Positions 1-5,073 of a stretch of 5,073 nt of DNA are shown one piece after another; position 1 is the first letter of the stretch; each line of letters begins with the position of its first letter. A program made the position numbers and the translations under genes. The stretch is from positions 1 through 5,073 of the forward strand of contig JASEHU010000179.1 of the NCBI GenBank assembly GCA_030018635.1. The letters run 5' to 3'. The stretch comes from a bacterium (GTDB lineage: Bacteria > UBA9089 > CG2-30-40-21 > SBAY01). Under the pieces are notes generated by a model that saw only the letters and a program-made list of their open reading frames with translations, searched no databases and was not told the DNA's origin.

Positions 1-59
1 CTTTTTATACTTTTTTAGATGCCTCAGTATAATTAAGCTATAATAGGACACCACCAAAA
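1..59 (+). repeat. Left arm of a 59-bp inverted repeat
   Basis: This stretch is the reverse complement of 1154-1212 with a single mismatch (position 27 against 1186). Pairing position n with 1213-n holds from 1/1212 to 59/1154 apart from that base. The window begins inside the repeat, so its true outer limit on this side is unknown. The two arms enclose about 1.1 kb including the acylphosphatase gene. They could be terminal inverted repeats of one element, or two opposed copies of a dispersed repeat or insertion-sequence end. No transposase that would decide this is recognisable. Confidence 0.9.
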
Positions 60-140
60 ATCGCTTAAGTAAATAATCGGTCAGTGATTGGTAGGGGAAC
101 GGGCAATTGGATTGTCCCTACTGGAAACTGAATGTAATGG

Positions 141-177
141 GTTAGTTATTGGTGGAAATTATTAGCCAATAACAAAC
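141..177. repeat. 12-bp stem inverted repeat
   Basis: GTTAGTTATTGG (141-152) pairs with CCAATAACAAAC (166-177) with one mismatch, around a 13-base loop. It lacks a downstream T-run on either strand. It may be a remnant of a palindromic intergenic repeat rather than a terminator. Confidence 0.55.
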
Positions 178-198
178 AACCCCCTAACCCCCTTTATG

Positions 199-345
199 TT
201 AGTCCGCAAACAATATGCCCCAGACTTCTTCTCCTTTGGCTCCTTTTAATACCAACTTGATGCCTTCAGCAAGGTATTCGTCAAGTCATAAAGAATGACC
301 TTCTTCTGCAACTTTATTTTTGTGGGTAACTTTCGTATAAACATA
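199..345 (-). pseudogene. Possible decayed coding remnant
   Basis: On the minus strand, a frame ending with TAA at 199-201 reads as a protein-like stretch of 28 residues (LDEYLAEGIKLVLKGAKG, then EEVWGILFAD). It is interrupted upstream by one TGA (286-288) and continues as KVTHKNKVAEEGHSL before it. The composition looks like coding sequence, but there is no start with a ribosome binding site. In a neighbouring frame, 246-344 reads MFIRKLPTKIKLQKK then VILYDLTNT. The YDLTNT part is reminiscent of the first catalytic-aspartate region of some IS4/IS1634-type transposases. The two readings overlap, so a frameshifted remnant is conceivable. I do not recognise the protein family with confidence, and chance is a real alternative. 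Confidence 0.25.
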
Positions 346-561
346 AATCAAAATTGTTTGGAAGTTAAGTGTTTTTTGAGTCCTCTGTAAGACTACAAGG
401 CAAATTTTCAATAGCTTGTTTTCATAACTTGTTGATAGGAAAGAATTTATTTTTTAAGGGTAGTAAAAAATCAACGATTTATTGGCATTTTCTCGCGAAG
501 TTGAGTTAGGGTAAGATTTTTATATTGTGTTTTCAAATCGTTTGTCATTTGTGAATTTTAG

Positions 562-591
562 TTGACAAAGATAAATAATCTATGTTAGTAT
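562..591 (+). promoter_or_regulatory. Predicted sigma-70-type promoter for the acylphosphatase gene
   Basis: A perfect -35 box TTGACA (562-567) is followed after 18 bases by TAGTAT (586-591, four of six consensus matches), preceded by an extended -10 TGT (583-585). Transcription would start near 598, giving a leader of about 230 bases before the acylphosphatase start. It is the only strong promoter match I found upstream of that gene. A weaker, closer one cannot be excluded. Confidence 0.5.
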
Positions 592-684
592 ATCTAAAAA
601 TGATTTTGATTGAAGTAGTATTAACCTATTACATCATTTTCTGTACCGATTTATTATATTTTACAGGTGTGTAATTTTAGTGTT

Positions 685-763
685 CAGGTATGAGGTGTCA
701 ATAGTTAGATAAAGGAAGGGGAAGTTTTTCTCTAACTCCTTTCTTCTTCCTATCTGATACCTG
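685..763. repeat. Long interrupted hairpin in the acylphosphatase leader
   Basis: Three nested pairings can be traced: CAGGTAT (685-691) with ATACCTG (757-763), AGATA (707-711) with TATCT (751-755), and GGAAG (714-718) with CTTCC (746-750). A 15-base bulge lies on the left side. It is followed at once by a second compact hairpin. In RNA this would be a structured leader element, and in DNA it may be a degenerate palindromic repeat. No known riboswitch or leader family was recognised. Confidence 0.4.
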
Positions 764-780
764 ATATCTATCAAAGATAT
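764..780. repeat. Short hairpin upstream of the acylphosphatase
   Basis: ATATCT (764-769) pairs with AGATAT (775-780) around the loop ATCAA. No T-run follows, so it is not a convincing terminator. It lies about 35 bases before the ribosome binding site. Confidence 0.35.
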
Positions 781-831
781 TAAGAAGAATAAAAGAATCG
801 TGAAATTCTAAAATTAAGGAGTAATAAAGCT

Positions 832-1116
832 GTGACGAATATCCGTGTCCATGTGTATATCTCTGGCTATGTTCAAGGCGTTTTCTTTAGAGCCTGCTGT
901 CAGGATGAAGCAAGAAATTTAGGAATTAAAGGATGGGTGAGAAATCTTCGTGACGGTAGAGTAGAGGCGGTGTTTGAAGGAGAACAAACCCAGGTGGAAA
1001 AAATTATCTCCTGGTGTCATAAAGGACCACCGGGCGCAAGTGTTAAAAATGTAGAAGTACATTACGAAGATTACACCGGTGAATTTCCATCTTTCCAAAT
1101 AAAATATACTGACTAA
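832..1116 (+). CDS. acyP: Acylphosphatase
   Basis: This is a small cytoplasmic enzyme that hydrolyses acyl phosphates such as acetyl phosphate or carbamoyl phosphate to carboxylate and phosphate. The 94-residue product matches the family's usual length of about 90. It carries the signature GYVQGVFFR at 12-20, with the catalytic arginine R20 in the phosphate-binding loop, and the second motif GWVRNLRDGRVEAVFEG at 34-50, with the catalytic asparagine N38. The tail GEFPSFQIKY fits the last beta strand. The start is GTG at 832, chosen because TAAGGAG (815-821) lies 10 bases upstream and the homologous region begins at residue 4. All key residues are present, so the gene should be functional. It stands alone between the arms of a 59-bp inverted repeat and may be a passenger gene there. 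No partner gene is visible, so its physiological substrate cannot be inferred. Confidence 0.95.
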   Translation: MTNIRVHVYISGYVQGVFFRACCQDEARNLGIKGWVRNLRDGRVEAVFEGEQTQVEKIISWCHKGPPGASVKNVEVHYEDYTGEFPSFQIKYTD

Positions 1117-1153
1117 TGGCAATGGGGTCAGCCTACCATATAAAAGTCAAGAA

Positions 1154-1212
1154 TTTTGGTGGTGTCCTATTATAGCTTAATTATAGTGAGGCATCTAAAA
1201 AAGTATAAAAAG
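1154..1212 (-). repeat. Right arm of the 59-bp inverted repeat
   Basis: It begins 37 bases after the acylphosphatase stop and mirrors 1-59 with one mismatch. It contains a near-duplicate TTATAG (1170-1175 and 1181-1186). The end at 1212 is set by the window start rather than by loss of similarity, so the repeat could extend further to the right. A second palindrome-rich element starts at this edge. No target-site duplication can be tested because the left flank is outside the window. Confidence 0.9.
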
Positions 1213-1317
1213 GGGGATTATTCATTGCAAATTTATCATTGCAAATTGTAAATTTTAAATTTAAAATGCTAAATTTGCAATAACGAGGCAAGCCTCTTAA
1301 AATGAATTTATCCCCCT
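1211..1317. repeat. Small MITE-like AT-rich palindromic element
   Basis: The ends AGGGGGAT (1211-1218) and ATCCCCCT (1310-1317) are perfect inverted repeats, and similarity continues loosely inward (TATTCA against TGAATTTA). Inside lie ATTGCAAATT twice (1224-1233 and 1238-1247 as a direct repeat), the inverse AAATTTGCAAT (1271-1281), a perfect 16-bp palindrome (1252-1267) and a GAGGC-AA-GCCTC hairpin (1285-1296). The nested symmetry and lack of coding potential suggest a non-autonomous intergenic element. ATCCCCCT recurs at 1326-1333, so the right boundary is uncertain. Confidence 0.5.
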
Positions 1318-1376
1318 ATCTCCATATCCCCCTTCTTATACATGAAAAAGGTTACCCACTTTTATTACACGCACCC

Positions 1377-1381
1377 AGGAG
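1377..1381 (+). promoter_or_regulatory. Ribosome binding site favouring the 1392 start
   Basis: AGGAG lies 10 bases before the ATG at 1392. The alternative ATG at 1302 has only GAGG (1285-1288) at 13 bases, buried in a GAGGC/GCCTC hairpin, and its first codons fall inside the palindromic element. This decides the start in favour of 1392. Confidence 0.55.
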
Positions 1382-1391
1382 TTGTGGAAAA

Positions 1392-2297
1392 ATGTCCTGT
1401 ATCTTAATTTCACCAACATACTTAGACGAGAATACCTTTGAACAGTTGTTTCTTCAATTAAATTCTACGCAGGATAACATAAAGGGTCCGGTCAACATCA
1501 ATATAGAAAAAGTTGAGTTTATCGACCCTTATGGAATGATTGGGTTACTGGAATTTGGTTGGTACTTGCAAAGGAAAACAGAGAGGTCTCCAACCCTTAT
1601 TTTACCTCAATCTGTGGATGTGTTAAAATATCTTGAGCGAATGGATTTTTTTAAGAATGCAAGCCCTCCCTTTGAGATAGATACTTTTATAATACAGATA
1701 GAAAACCGGTTTTTGCGGAGTAGTCATTCGGATGTCTTGCTTGAAATTACAAAGATAGAAAAGGCAGATGACATCCATTCGATAGTGGATAGGGTGAAGT
1801 GTGGTGCCGAAGTCATTCTTCGGACCCATCTTCATTATGATAGTGCGGCAATTGATTCCTTTATTGTTGCCCTATCAGAGATTTGCCAGAATATCCCGGA
1901 ACATAGCCAGGATATAGGCTATGTGGGCATTCAAAAGTATTTCTATGGAAAGAAATTGGGCAAAAATGTGGTAAAGATTGCAGTAATGGACTCCGGGATA
2001 GGGATAAAGAAATCTCTTAGCCAGAGGTATGGTAATTTGTATGGTGAAAAATGGTCTGATGCCTTATCTATCGAATTAGCATTGTTTGAAAGTGCCTCGA
2101 GATACGAGGACATAGGTCGGGGACACGGATTAACCAGTGTAAGGAAATTGGTCCAGAAATGGAATGGTAAGTTTATGATTCGCTCAGGAACCGCAAAGAT
2201 AGGCATAGTCCCTGGATGGGATACCACAAAACCCCAACAATCCCCACTTAGTTTCTTCCCCGGAACACAAATAAGTATTATTTTGCCTGAATTTTAA
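1392..2297 (+). CDS. STAS-like / GHKL ATPase regulatory protein (RsbW-like)
   Basis: The product is predicted to be a cytoplasmic ATP-binding regulator, with 301 residues from this start or 331 from the alternative ATG at 1302. Using the 331-residue numbering, residues 61-125 look like a STAS-type domain (beta strand VNINIEKVEFIDPYG, then GMIGLLEFGWYLQR, TLILP and a helix with LERMDFF). The C-terminal half has the GHKL/HATPase_c landmarks: an N-box-like helix LSEICQNIPEHS (191-202), the G1 box VMDSGIGI (228-235), the G2 box GRGHGL (272-277) and the final PGTQISIILP (320-329). There are no transmembrane segments, no sensor domain and no histidine-phosphotransfer region, so it resembles anti-sigma/serine kinases of the RsbW/SpoIIAB type more than a sensor histidine kinase. 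Its substrate and partner are unknown. It ends 112 bases before the restriction-modification gene, which has its own promoter, so co-function is unproven. Confidence 0.8.
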   Translation: MSCILISPTYLDENTFEQLFLQLNSTQDNIKGPVNINIEKVEFIDPYGMIGLLEFGWYLQRKTERSPTLILPQSVDVLKYLERMDFFKNASPPFEIDTFIIQIENRFLRSSHSDVLLEITKIEKADDIHSIVDRVKCGAEVILRTHLHYDSAAIDSFIVALSEICQNIPEHSQDIGYVGIQKYFYGKKLGKNVVKIAVMDSGIGIKKSLSQRYGNLYGEKWSDALSIELALFESASRYEDIGRGHGLTSVRKLVQKWNGKFMIRSGTAKIGIVPGWDTTKPQQSPLSFFPGTQISIILPEF

Positions 2298-2316
2298 AAA
2301 AATTGCAAAAAAATAC

Positions 2317-2345
2317 TTGACATCTTTTTAATAATATGGTATATT
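2317..2345 (+). promoter_or_regulatory. Strong sigma-70-type promoter of the restriction-modification operon
   Basis: TTGACA (2317-2322) matches the -35 consensus exactly. After an ideal 17-base spacer comes TATATT (2340-2345), matching five of six bases of the -10 consensus. The expected start is near 2352, giving a leader of about 58 bases before the ATG at 2410. The promoter lies immediately after the upstream gene's stop, with no terminator hairpin visible between them. Confidence 0.75.
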
Positions 2346-2349
2346 ATAG

Positions 2350-2369
2350 ATGAGTTCAATTGAACTCAT
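2350..2369. promoter_or_regulatory. Perfect 20-bp palindrome, probable operator
   Basis: The half-site ATGAGTTCAA is followed directly by its reverse complement TTGAACTCAT with no spacer and no mismatch. It covers the predicted transcription start, where a bound dimeric repressor would block initiation. A hairpin with no loop would be poor, so a protein-binding site is the more natural reading. The cognate regulator is not in the window. A restriction-modification controller protein or another HTH repressor beyond the window is a possible candidate. Confidence 0.65.
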
Positions 2370-2394
2370 TGAAGTATTTGAATAATATGTTAGG

Positions 2395-2401
2395 AAAGGA
2401 G
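2395..2401 (+). promoter_or_regulatory. Ribosome binding site of the nuclease-methylase gene
   Basis: AAAGGAG sits 8 bases before the ATG at 2410, a near-ideal arrangement that fixes this start. Confidence 0.75.
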
Positions 2402-2409
2402 TAAAAAAT

Positions 2410-4578
2410 ATGAGAAATTTTCTTCAAGTTAAAACGGAATTTGATAGTAAACATATCTCTCAAAAAGAATTTACTGCTTTTATTCCAGTAAATTTAAAGA
2501 TTGGCGAAAAATGCACTATTAAAAACAAAAAAAATGAGCCAAATGAGGAATATTATAAGTGGCAATTTTTTTATTCTATAGTAAATTCCGGATTATACCA
2601 AAAGGATTATATCGGTTCAGAGATATATTTCCCAAAAGGCAATAAAAACTCTGCCCCAATAAAATTAGACGGAGCAATTTTTAACGATCCAAGTTGGTTT
2701 AATTGGTATAAGAAATATCACAAGAACAAAGATCAAGAATCTTTAGATTGGCTCAGAAAACATTTACTTGCTGTCATTGAATTTAAAAAAGAAGATTCAA
2801 AAGATATTGAAACGATTTATAATCAGCAATTAAAGCCGGCAATAAAAGAATCTGAAAATGATTTTTGTTTAGGAGTTTTATATGATACTGAAAGACTCTA
2901 TCTTTTTCAAAAGAAAAATAATAATTATTTAAGGCTTGATGAATCTTATAATCTCAAAGGAGAGAAAAGCACAATAAAGGATTTATCGCTTCACTTGACG
3001 GATGCTTATTATAAAATACCATCTTTTGAACAATTAGAAAAACAAATAACAAGAATATCGATTGATAGGTCAAAAAGAACTATTGATGATTTGGATATTA
3101 TTACTGGTGTTTATAACAAACAATTAACAAACGGAGTTTCAAGCATTCTAAAAGTAATGGATAGTGTCGGAATGAAGAATCAAAGGGGTTATGAAATTCT
3201 TATTCAAATTTTGGCTTTAAAAATATATGACGAGAAAAGAAGCGCAAGAATTAAATCAATATTAGATTTTTATAAAAGTGAAACAGAAAAAGAAAAACTT
3301 GACTTACTGTTTTATATCACAAAAAACGAAAGAAACTATTTAACCCTTGCAGACGAAACCATTCAAGAATTTATTCAAAGGATGAGAACACTTTACAATG
3401 AAGCCTCTATTCAATATCAGTACATTTTAAAAAGGCAAGATACTGAAACGATTATCTGGGAAAAAGAATCACATATTCAAATTATCAGCGAAGTTGCAGA
3501 GCAATTTCAAAATTACAGTTTCGTAAGATCGCATAAAACAGATCTTTATCAAATTGTATTTTATAAATTTGCCAATGAATTTTCAAAAGCAGATAAAGGA
3601 CAATTTATTACCCCTATACCTCTTATTGATTTTTTGGTGCAAATTGTAAATCCTCGAAGTTCTGAAATACTAATTGATCCGACTGTCGGTATTGCCGATT
3701 TCCTTTCTGTTTCTTATGTTAATTCAGAGAGTAAACTGGATGACAACAATATTTATGGTCTGGACAATGACGAACAAATGGTAATGCTGTCTCAATTAAA
3801 TATGCTTTTGAATGGCGATGGCAACGCTATTTTAAAATATAAACCAGATAAAGGTTCTATCATCTGGAAATTTGATGATAGAAACAATCTTGTTGAACTA
3901 CAGCCAAATTTACATAAAAACGGAAATTGGGACAATTGGAAAGATCAAACAAAATTAAGAAAATTTGATGTGGTATTAACCAATCCTCCTTTTGGAGAAC
4001 AAAGAAAAATTGAGCCAAAGACCCAAAAAGATAAAGAAATTATTGAAATGTATGAGCTTTGGAATATTGCCAGAAGCGGAAATTGGATTGACCCTGGTAT
4101 TGTTTTTCTGGAAAACGCTTATCGAATTTTAAAAGATAACGGAAGAATAGGGATAGTTGTTTCAAATTCAATAGCTTCAATTGATAGATGGGAAAAAACT
4201 CGCAGTTGGTTTATGGAAAAGATGAGGATAGTAGCCCTTTTTGACTTGCCTGCAAATGTTTTTGCTGACGCTGGTGTAAATACAACACTAATTGTTGCGT
4301 ATAAACCAAAAGAAAGCGAACTTAAAAAACTGCAAGAATCAAATTATGATATTTTTGTAAGAGATATTAAAAAAGTTGGTTATGAAATAAGAACTTCAAA
4401 AAGAGTGAAACATTTTAATCCAATTTACAAAATCAATGAAAAAACTTTTGACATTGAGCAAGACAAAGAAGGTAATCCTTTGCTTGATGAAGAATTTACA
4501 AGCACAATCAAAGATTTTAAAGAATGGTGTTTAGGACAAGAAAAAATACTGCAAGATTTGTTTATTAAGGAAAGATAA
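2410..4578 (+). CDS. Restriction nuclease-N6-adenine methyltransferase fusion (BcgI-A-like)
   Basis: The 722-residue protein is predicted to cleave DNA and methylate adenine when partnered with a specificity subunit. Residues 45-170 resemble the HsdR N-terminal PD-(D/E)xK nuclease fold: SEIYF (70-74), D87 in KLDGAIF, E124 and K126 in VIEFKK, and Q140 in NQQLKPAI. A helical linker covers about 205-390. The methyltransferase follows, with KGQFITPIPLIDFLV (396-410), the AdoMet-binding motif I DPTVGIADFL (423-432), IYGLDND (448-454), the catalytic motif IV NPPF (525-528), GRIGIVVSNS (578-587) and FADAGVNTTLIVAYKP (618-633). Motif I departs from the usual DPxCGxGxFL (V for C, A for the third-position G). 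A plain HsdM is about 500 residues, so the extra 200 N-terminal residues fit the fusion. There is no helicase domain. An S-like gene follows four bases after the stop. An ordinary type I M subunit with an unusual N-terminus is the main alternative. Confidence 0.85.
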   Translation: MRNFLQVKTEFDSKHISQKEFTAFIPVNLKIGEKCTIKNKKNEPNEEYYKWQFFYSIVNSGLYQKDYIGSEIYFPKGNKNSAPIKLDGAIFNDPSWFNWYKKYHKNKDQESLDWLRKHLLAVIEFKKEDSKDIETIYNQQLKPAIKESENDFCLGVLYDTERLYLFQKKNNNYLRLDESYNLKGEKSTIKDLSLHLTDAYYKIPSFEQLEKQITRISIDRSKRTIDDLDIITGVYNKQLTNGVSSILKVMDSVGMKNQRGYEILIQILALKIYDEKRSARIKSILDFYKSETEKEKLDLLFYITKNERNYLTLADETIQEFIQRMRTLYNEASIQYQYILKRQDTETIIWEKESHIQIISEVAEQFQNYSFVRSHKTDLYQIVFYKFANEFSKADKGQFITPIPLIDFLVQIVNPRSSEILIDPTVGIADFLSVSYVNSESKLDDNNIYGLDNDEQMVMLSQLNMLLNGDGNAILKYKPDKGSIIWKFDDRNNLVELQPNLHKNGNWDNWKDQTKLRKFDVVLTNPPFGEQRKIEPKTQKDKEIIEMYELWNIARSGNWIDPGIVFLENAYRILKDNGRIGIVVSNSIASIDRWEKTRSWFMEKMRIVALFDLPANVFADAGVNTTLIVAYKPKESELKKLQESNYDIFVRDIKKVGYEIRTSKRVKHFNPIYKINEKTFDIEQDKEGNPLLDEEFTSTIKDFKEWCLGQEKILQDLFIKER

Positions 4579-4582
4579 AACT

Positions 4583-5050
4583 ATGCCAACAGTTACCTTT
4601 AGAGACATTGTAAGATTAAAGTATAATTTAGCTCCATGTCAGCTAACAATTTTAGATATACCAAACAAAAACACCATCTTTGTTCGTGATTTATTAGATA
4701 GAAATTTAAGGTTTTCAGATAGAGGATTGGAGGTAGGCTCAATCAATTATATCTCAAAATCAACCCATTGTTTTATCAGAGCAAAGGCATTGCAATCAGA
4801 ATATTTTTTGCCTTTTTGGGATACTGAAACAGTAATTCCTATCCGCCCTCAAGTATTTAAAAACTATAATTTAAAAGAAGATGACCTTTTAATTTCAAGG
4901 GACTCAAATATTGGTGAGGCCATAATTTTGGACAAAGATTATTCGAACTACATGATTTCGGGAGCGTTATATAAACTTCCTATTACAAAAAATAAGTTTT
5001 ACTTATTTGCTTTCTTAAAACGGATGTTCCAACAAGAGGATAAGGTATAA
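4583..5050 (+). CDS. HsdS-like specificity subunit, single TRD, probably truncated
   Basis: The 155-residue product resembles one target-recognition domain of type I/IIB specificity subunits, which read the DNA site and dock the methylase. The recognisable part is the turn LKEDDLLISRDSNIGEAIIL (97-116) followed by ISGALYKLPI (125-134) and YLFAFLK (140-146), a pattern typical of HsdS TRDs. S subunits usually have two TRDs and two conserved long helices in about 400 residues, and half-size forms still keep a helix. Here the sequence stops nine residues after YLFAFLK, before any such helix. All three forward frames contain stop codons in the last 50 bases, so a single base slip would not restore a long frame. 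The gene starts four bases after the nuclease-methylase stop, with AAGGA (4567-4571) 11 bases upstream, so the two are translated from one operon. A truncated or recombined gene is more likely than a complete one. Confidence 0.7.
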   Translation: MPTVTFRDIVRLKYNLAPCQLTILDIPNKNTIFVRDLLDRNLRFSDRGLEVGSINYISKSTHCFIRAKALQSEYFLPFWDTETVIPIRPQVFKNYNLKEDDLLISRDSNIGEAIILDKDYSNYMISGALYKLPITKNKFYLFAFLKRMFQQEDKV

Positions 5051-5072
5051 ATAATTGCAGCATAATTACTTA
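5048..5072. repeat. AT-rich inverted repeat at the truncated gene's stop
   Basis: TAAATAATT (5048-5056) pairs with AATTACTTA (5064-5072) with one mismatch around GCAGCAT. It begins at the stop codon of the S-like gene. There is no T-run, and the window ends at once, so it could be a weak hairpin, the end of a repeat that disrupts the gene, or chance in AT-rich DNA. Confidence 0.3.
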
Positions 5073-5073
5073 A

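Larger units (their letters stand above)
60..561. other. Gene-poor stretch with hairpins
   Basis: No intact gene could be supported here. The stretch contains two clear short inverted repeats (101-117, with arms GGGCAAT and ATTGTCC around TGG, and 141-177, listed separately), a C-rich tandem at about 179-194 (CCCCCTAA followed by CCCCCTTT), and a possible decayed coding remnant on the minus strand (199-345). From about 340 to 560 it is AT-rich and stop-rich, and I see nothing else. Neither hairpin is followed by a T-run, so neither looks like a standard intrinsic terminator. Confidence 0.5.

Noticed and set aside
286..288. TGA read as tryptophan (recoded genetic code)
   Set aside because: The four coding regions use TGG for tryptophan and read normally with the standard code, so a stop in a decayed remnant is simpler.
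919..1122. Minus-strand open frame opposite the acylphosphatase
   Set aside because: It is fully covered by a well-supported acylphosphatase gene and its translation resembles no family.
1117..1153. Terminator after the acylphosphatase
   Set aside because: Only weak pairing (ATGG with CCAT) is present, and no T-run follows.
1226..1254. Promoter TTGCAA-17-TAAATT for the ATPase gene
   Set aside because: Each box matches only four of six consensus bases in very AT-rich palindromic DNA where such matches are expected by chance.
1224..1281. Short CRISPR-like repeats (ATTGCAAATT copies)
   Set aside because: There are only two direct copies 14 bases apart plus one inverse, with no regular spacers. 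They belong to the palindromic element.
1623..1835. Minus-strand open frame inside the STAS/ATPase gene
   Set aside because: It lies opposite a gene with clear ATPase motifs, and its translation shows no family features.
1943..2227. Minus-strand open frame inside the STAS/ATPase gene
   Set aside because: It is opposite the G1 and G2 boxes of the real gene and has no recognisable domain.

Overview
The window looks like a piece of an AT-rich bacterial chromosome, probably from an uncultivated or environmental lineage. No gene here fixes the taxonomy. Starts follow Shine-Dalgarno motifs (TAAGGAG, AGGAG, AAAGGAG), all complete genes end in TAA, and the promoters look sigma-70-like. All four coding regions lie on the + strand. 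Both window ends fall in awkward places: one inside a repeat, the other just after a truncated gene.

Bases 1-1212 form a repeat-bounded segment. A 59-bp near-perfect inverted repeat (1-59 against 1154-1212, one mismatch) encloses about 770 bp of mostly non-coding DNA and one small intact gene, an acylphosphatase (832-1116). The non-coding part holds several hairpins, a possible eroded coding remnant on the - strand (199-345) and a good promoter (562-591) that would give the acylphosphatase mRNA a long leader. Directly abutting the right repeat arm is a second, smaller, palindrome-rich AT element (about 1211-1317).

Bases 1392-2297 (or from 1302 with a less likely start) encode a cytoplasmic regulatory protein: a STAS-like N-terminal half joined to a GHKL-type ATPase resembling RsbW/SpoIIAB kinases. 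Its base composition is in the mid-40s percent GC on the lines I counted, like the acylphosphatase gene.

Bases 2298-5073 are a restriction-modification module with sharply lower GC (22% on two counted lines). A near-consensus promoter is followed by a perfect 20-bp palindrome at the expected transcription start, then a 722-residue protein that combines an HsdR-N-like PD-(D/E)xK nuclease domain with an N6-adenine methyltransferase. Four bases later comes an HsdS-like specificity gene that stops after about one target-recognition domain. A nuclease-methylase fusion plus separate S subunit without a helicase resembles the BcgI-type (type IIB/IIG) arrangement rather than classical three-subunit type I. 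The composition break, the dedicated promoter and the operator-like palindrome suggest a horizontally acquired, autonomously regulated module. The short S gene raises doubt about whether it is complete or active as seen here. I saw no CRISPR array, tRNA or rRNA.
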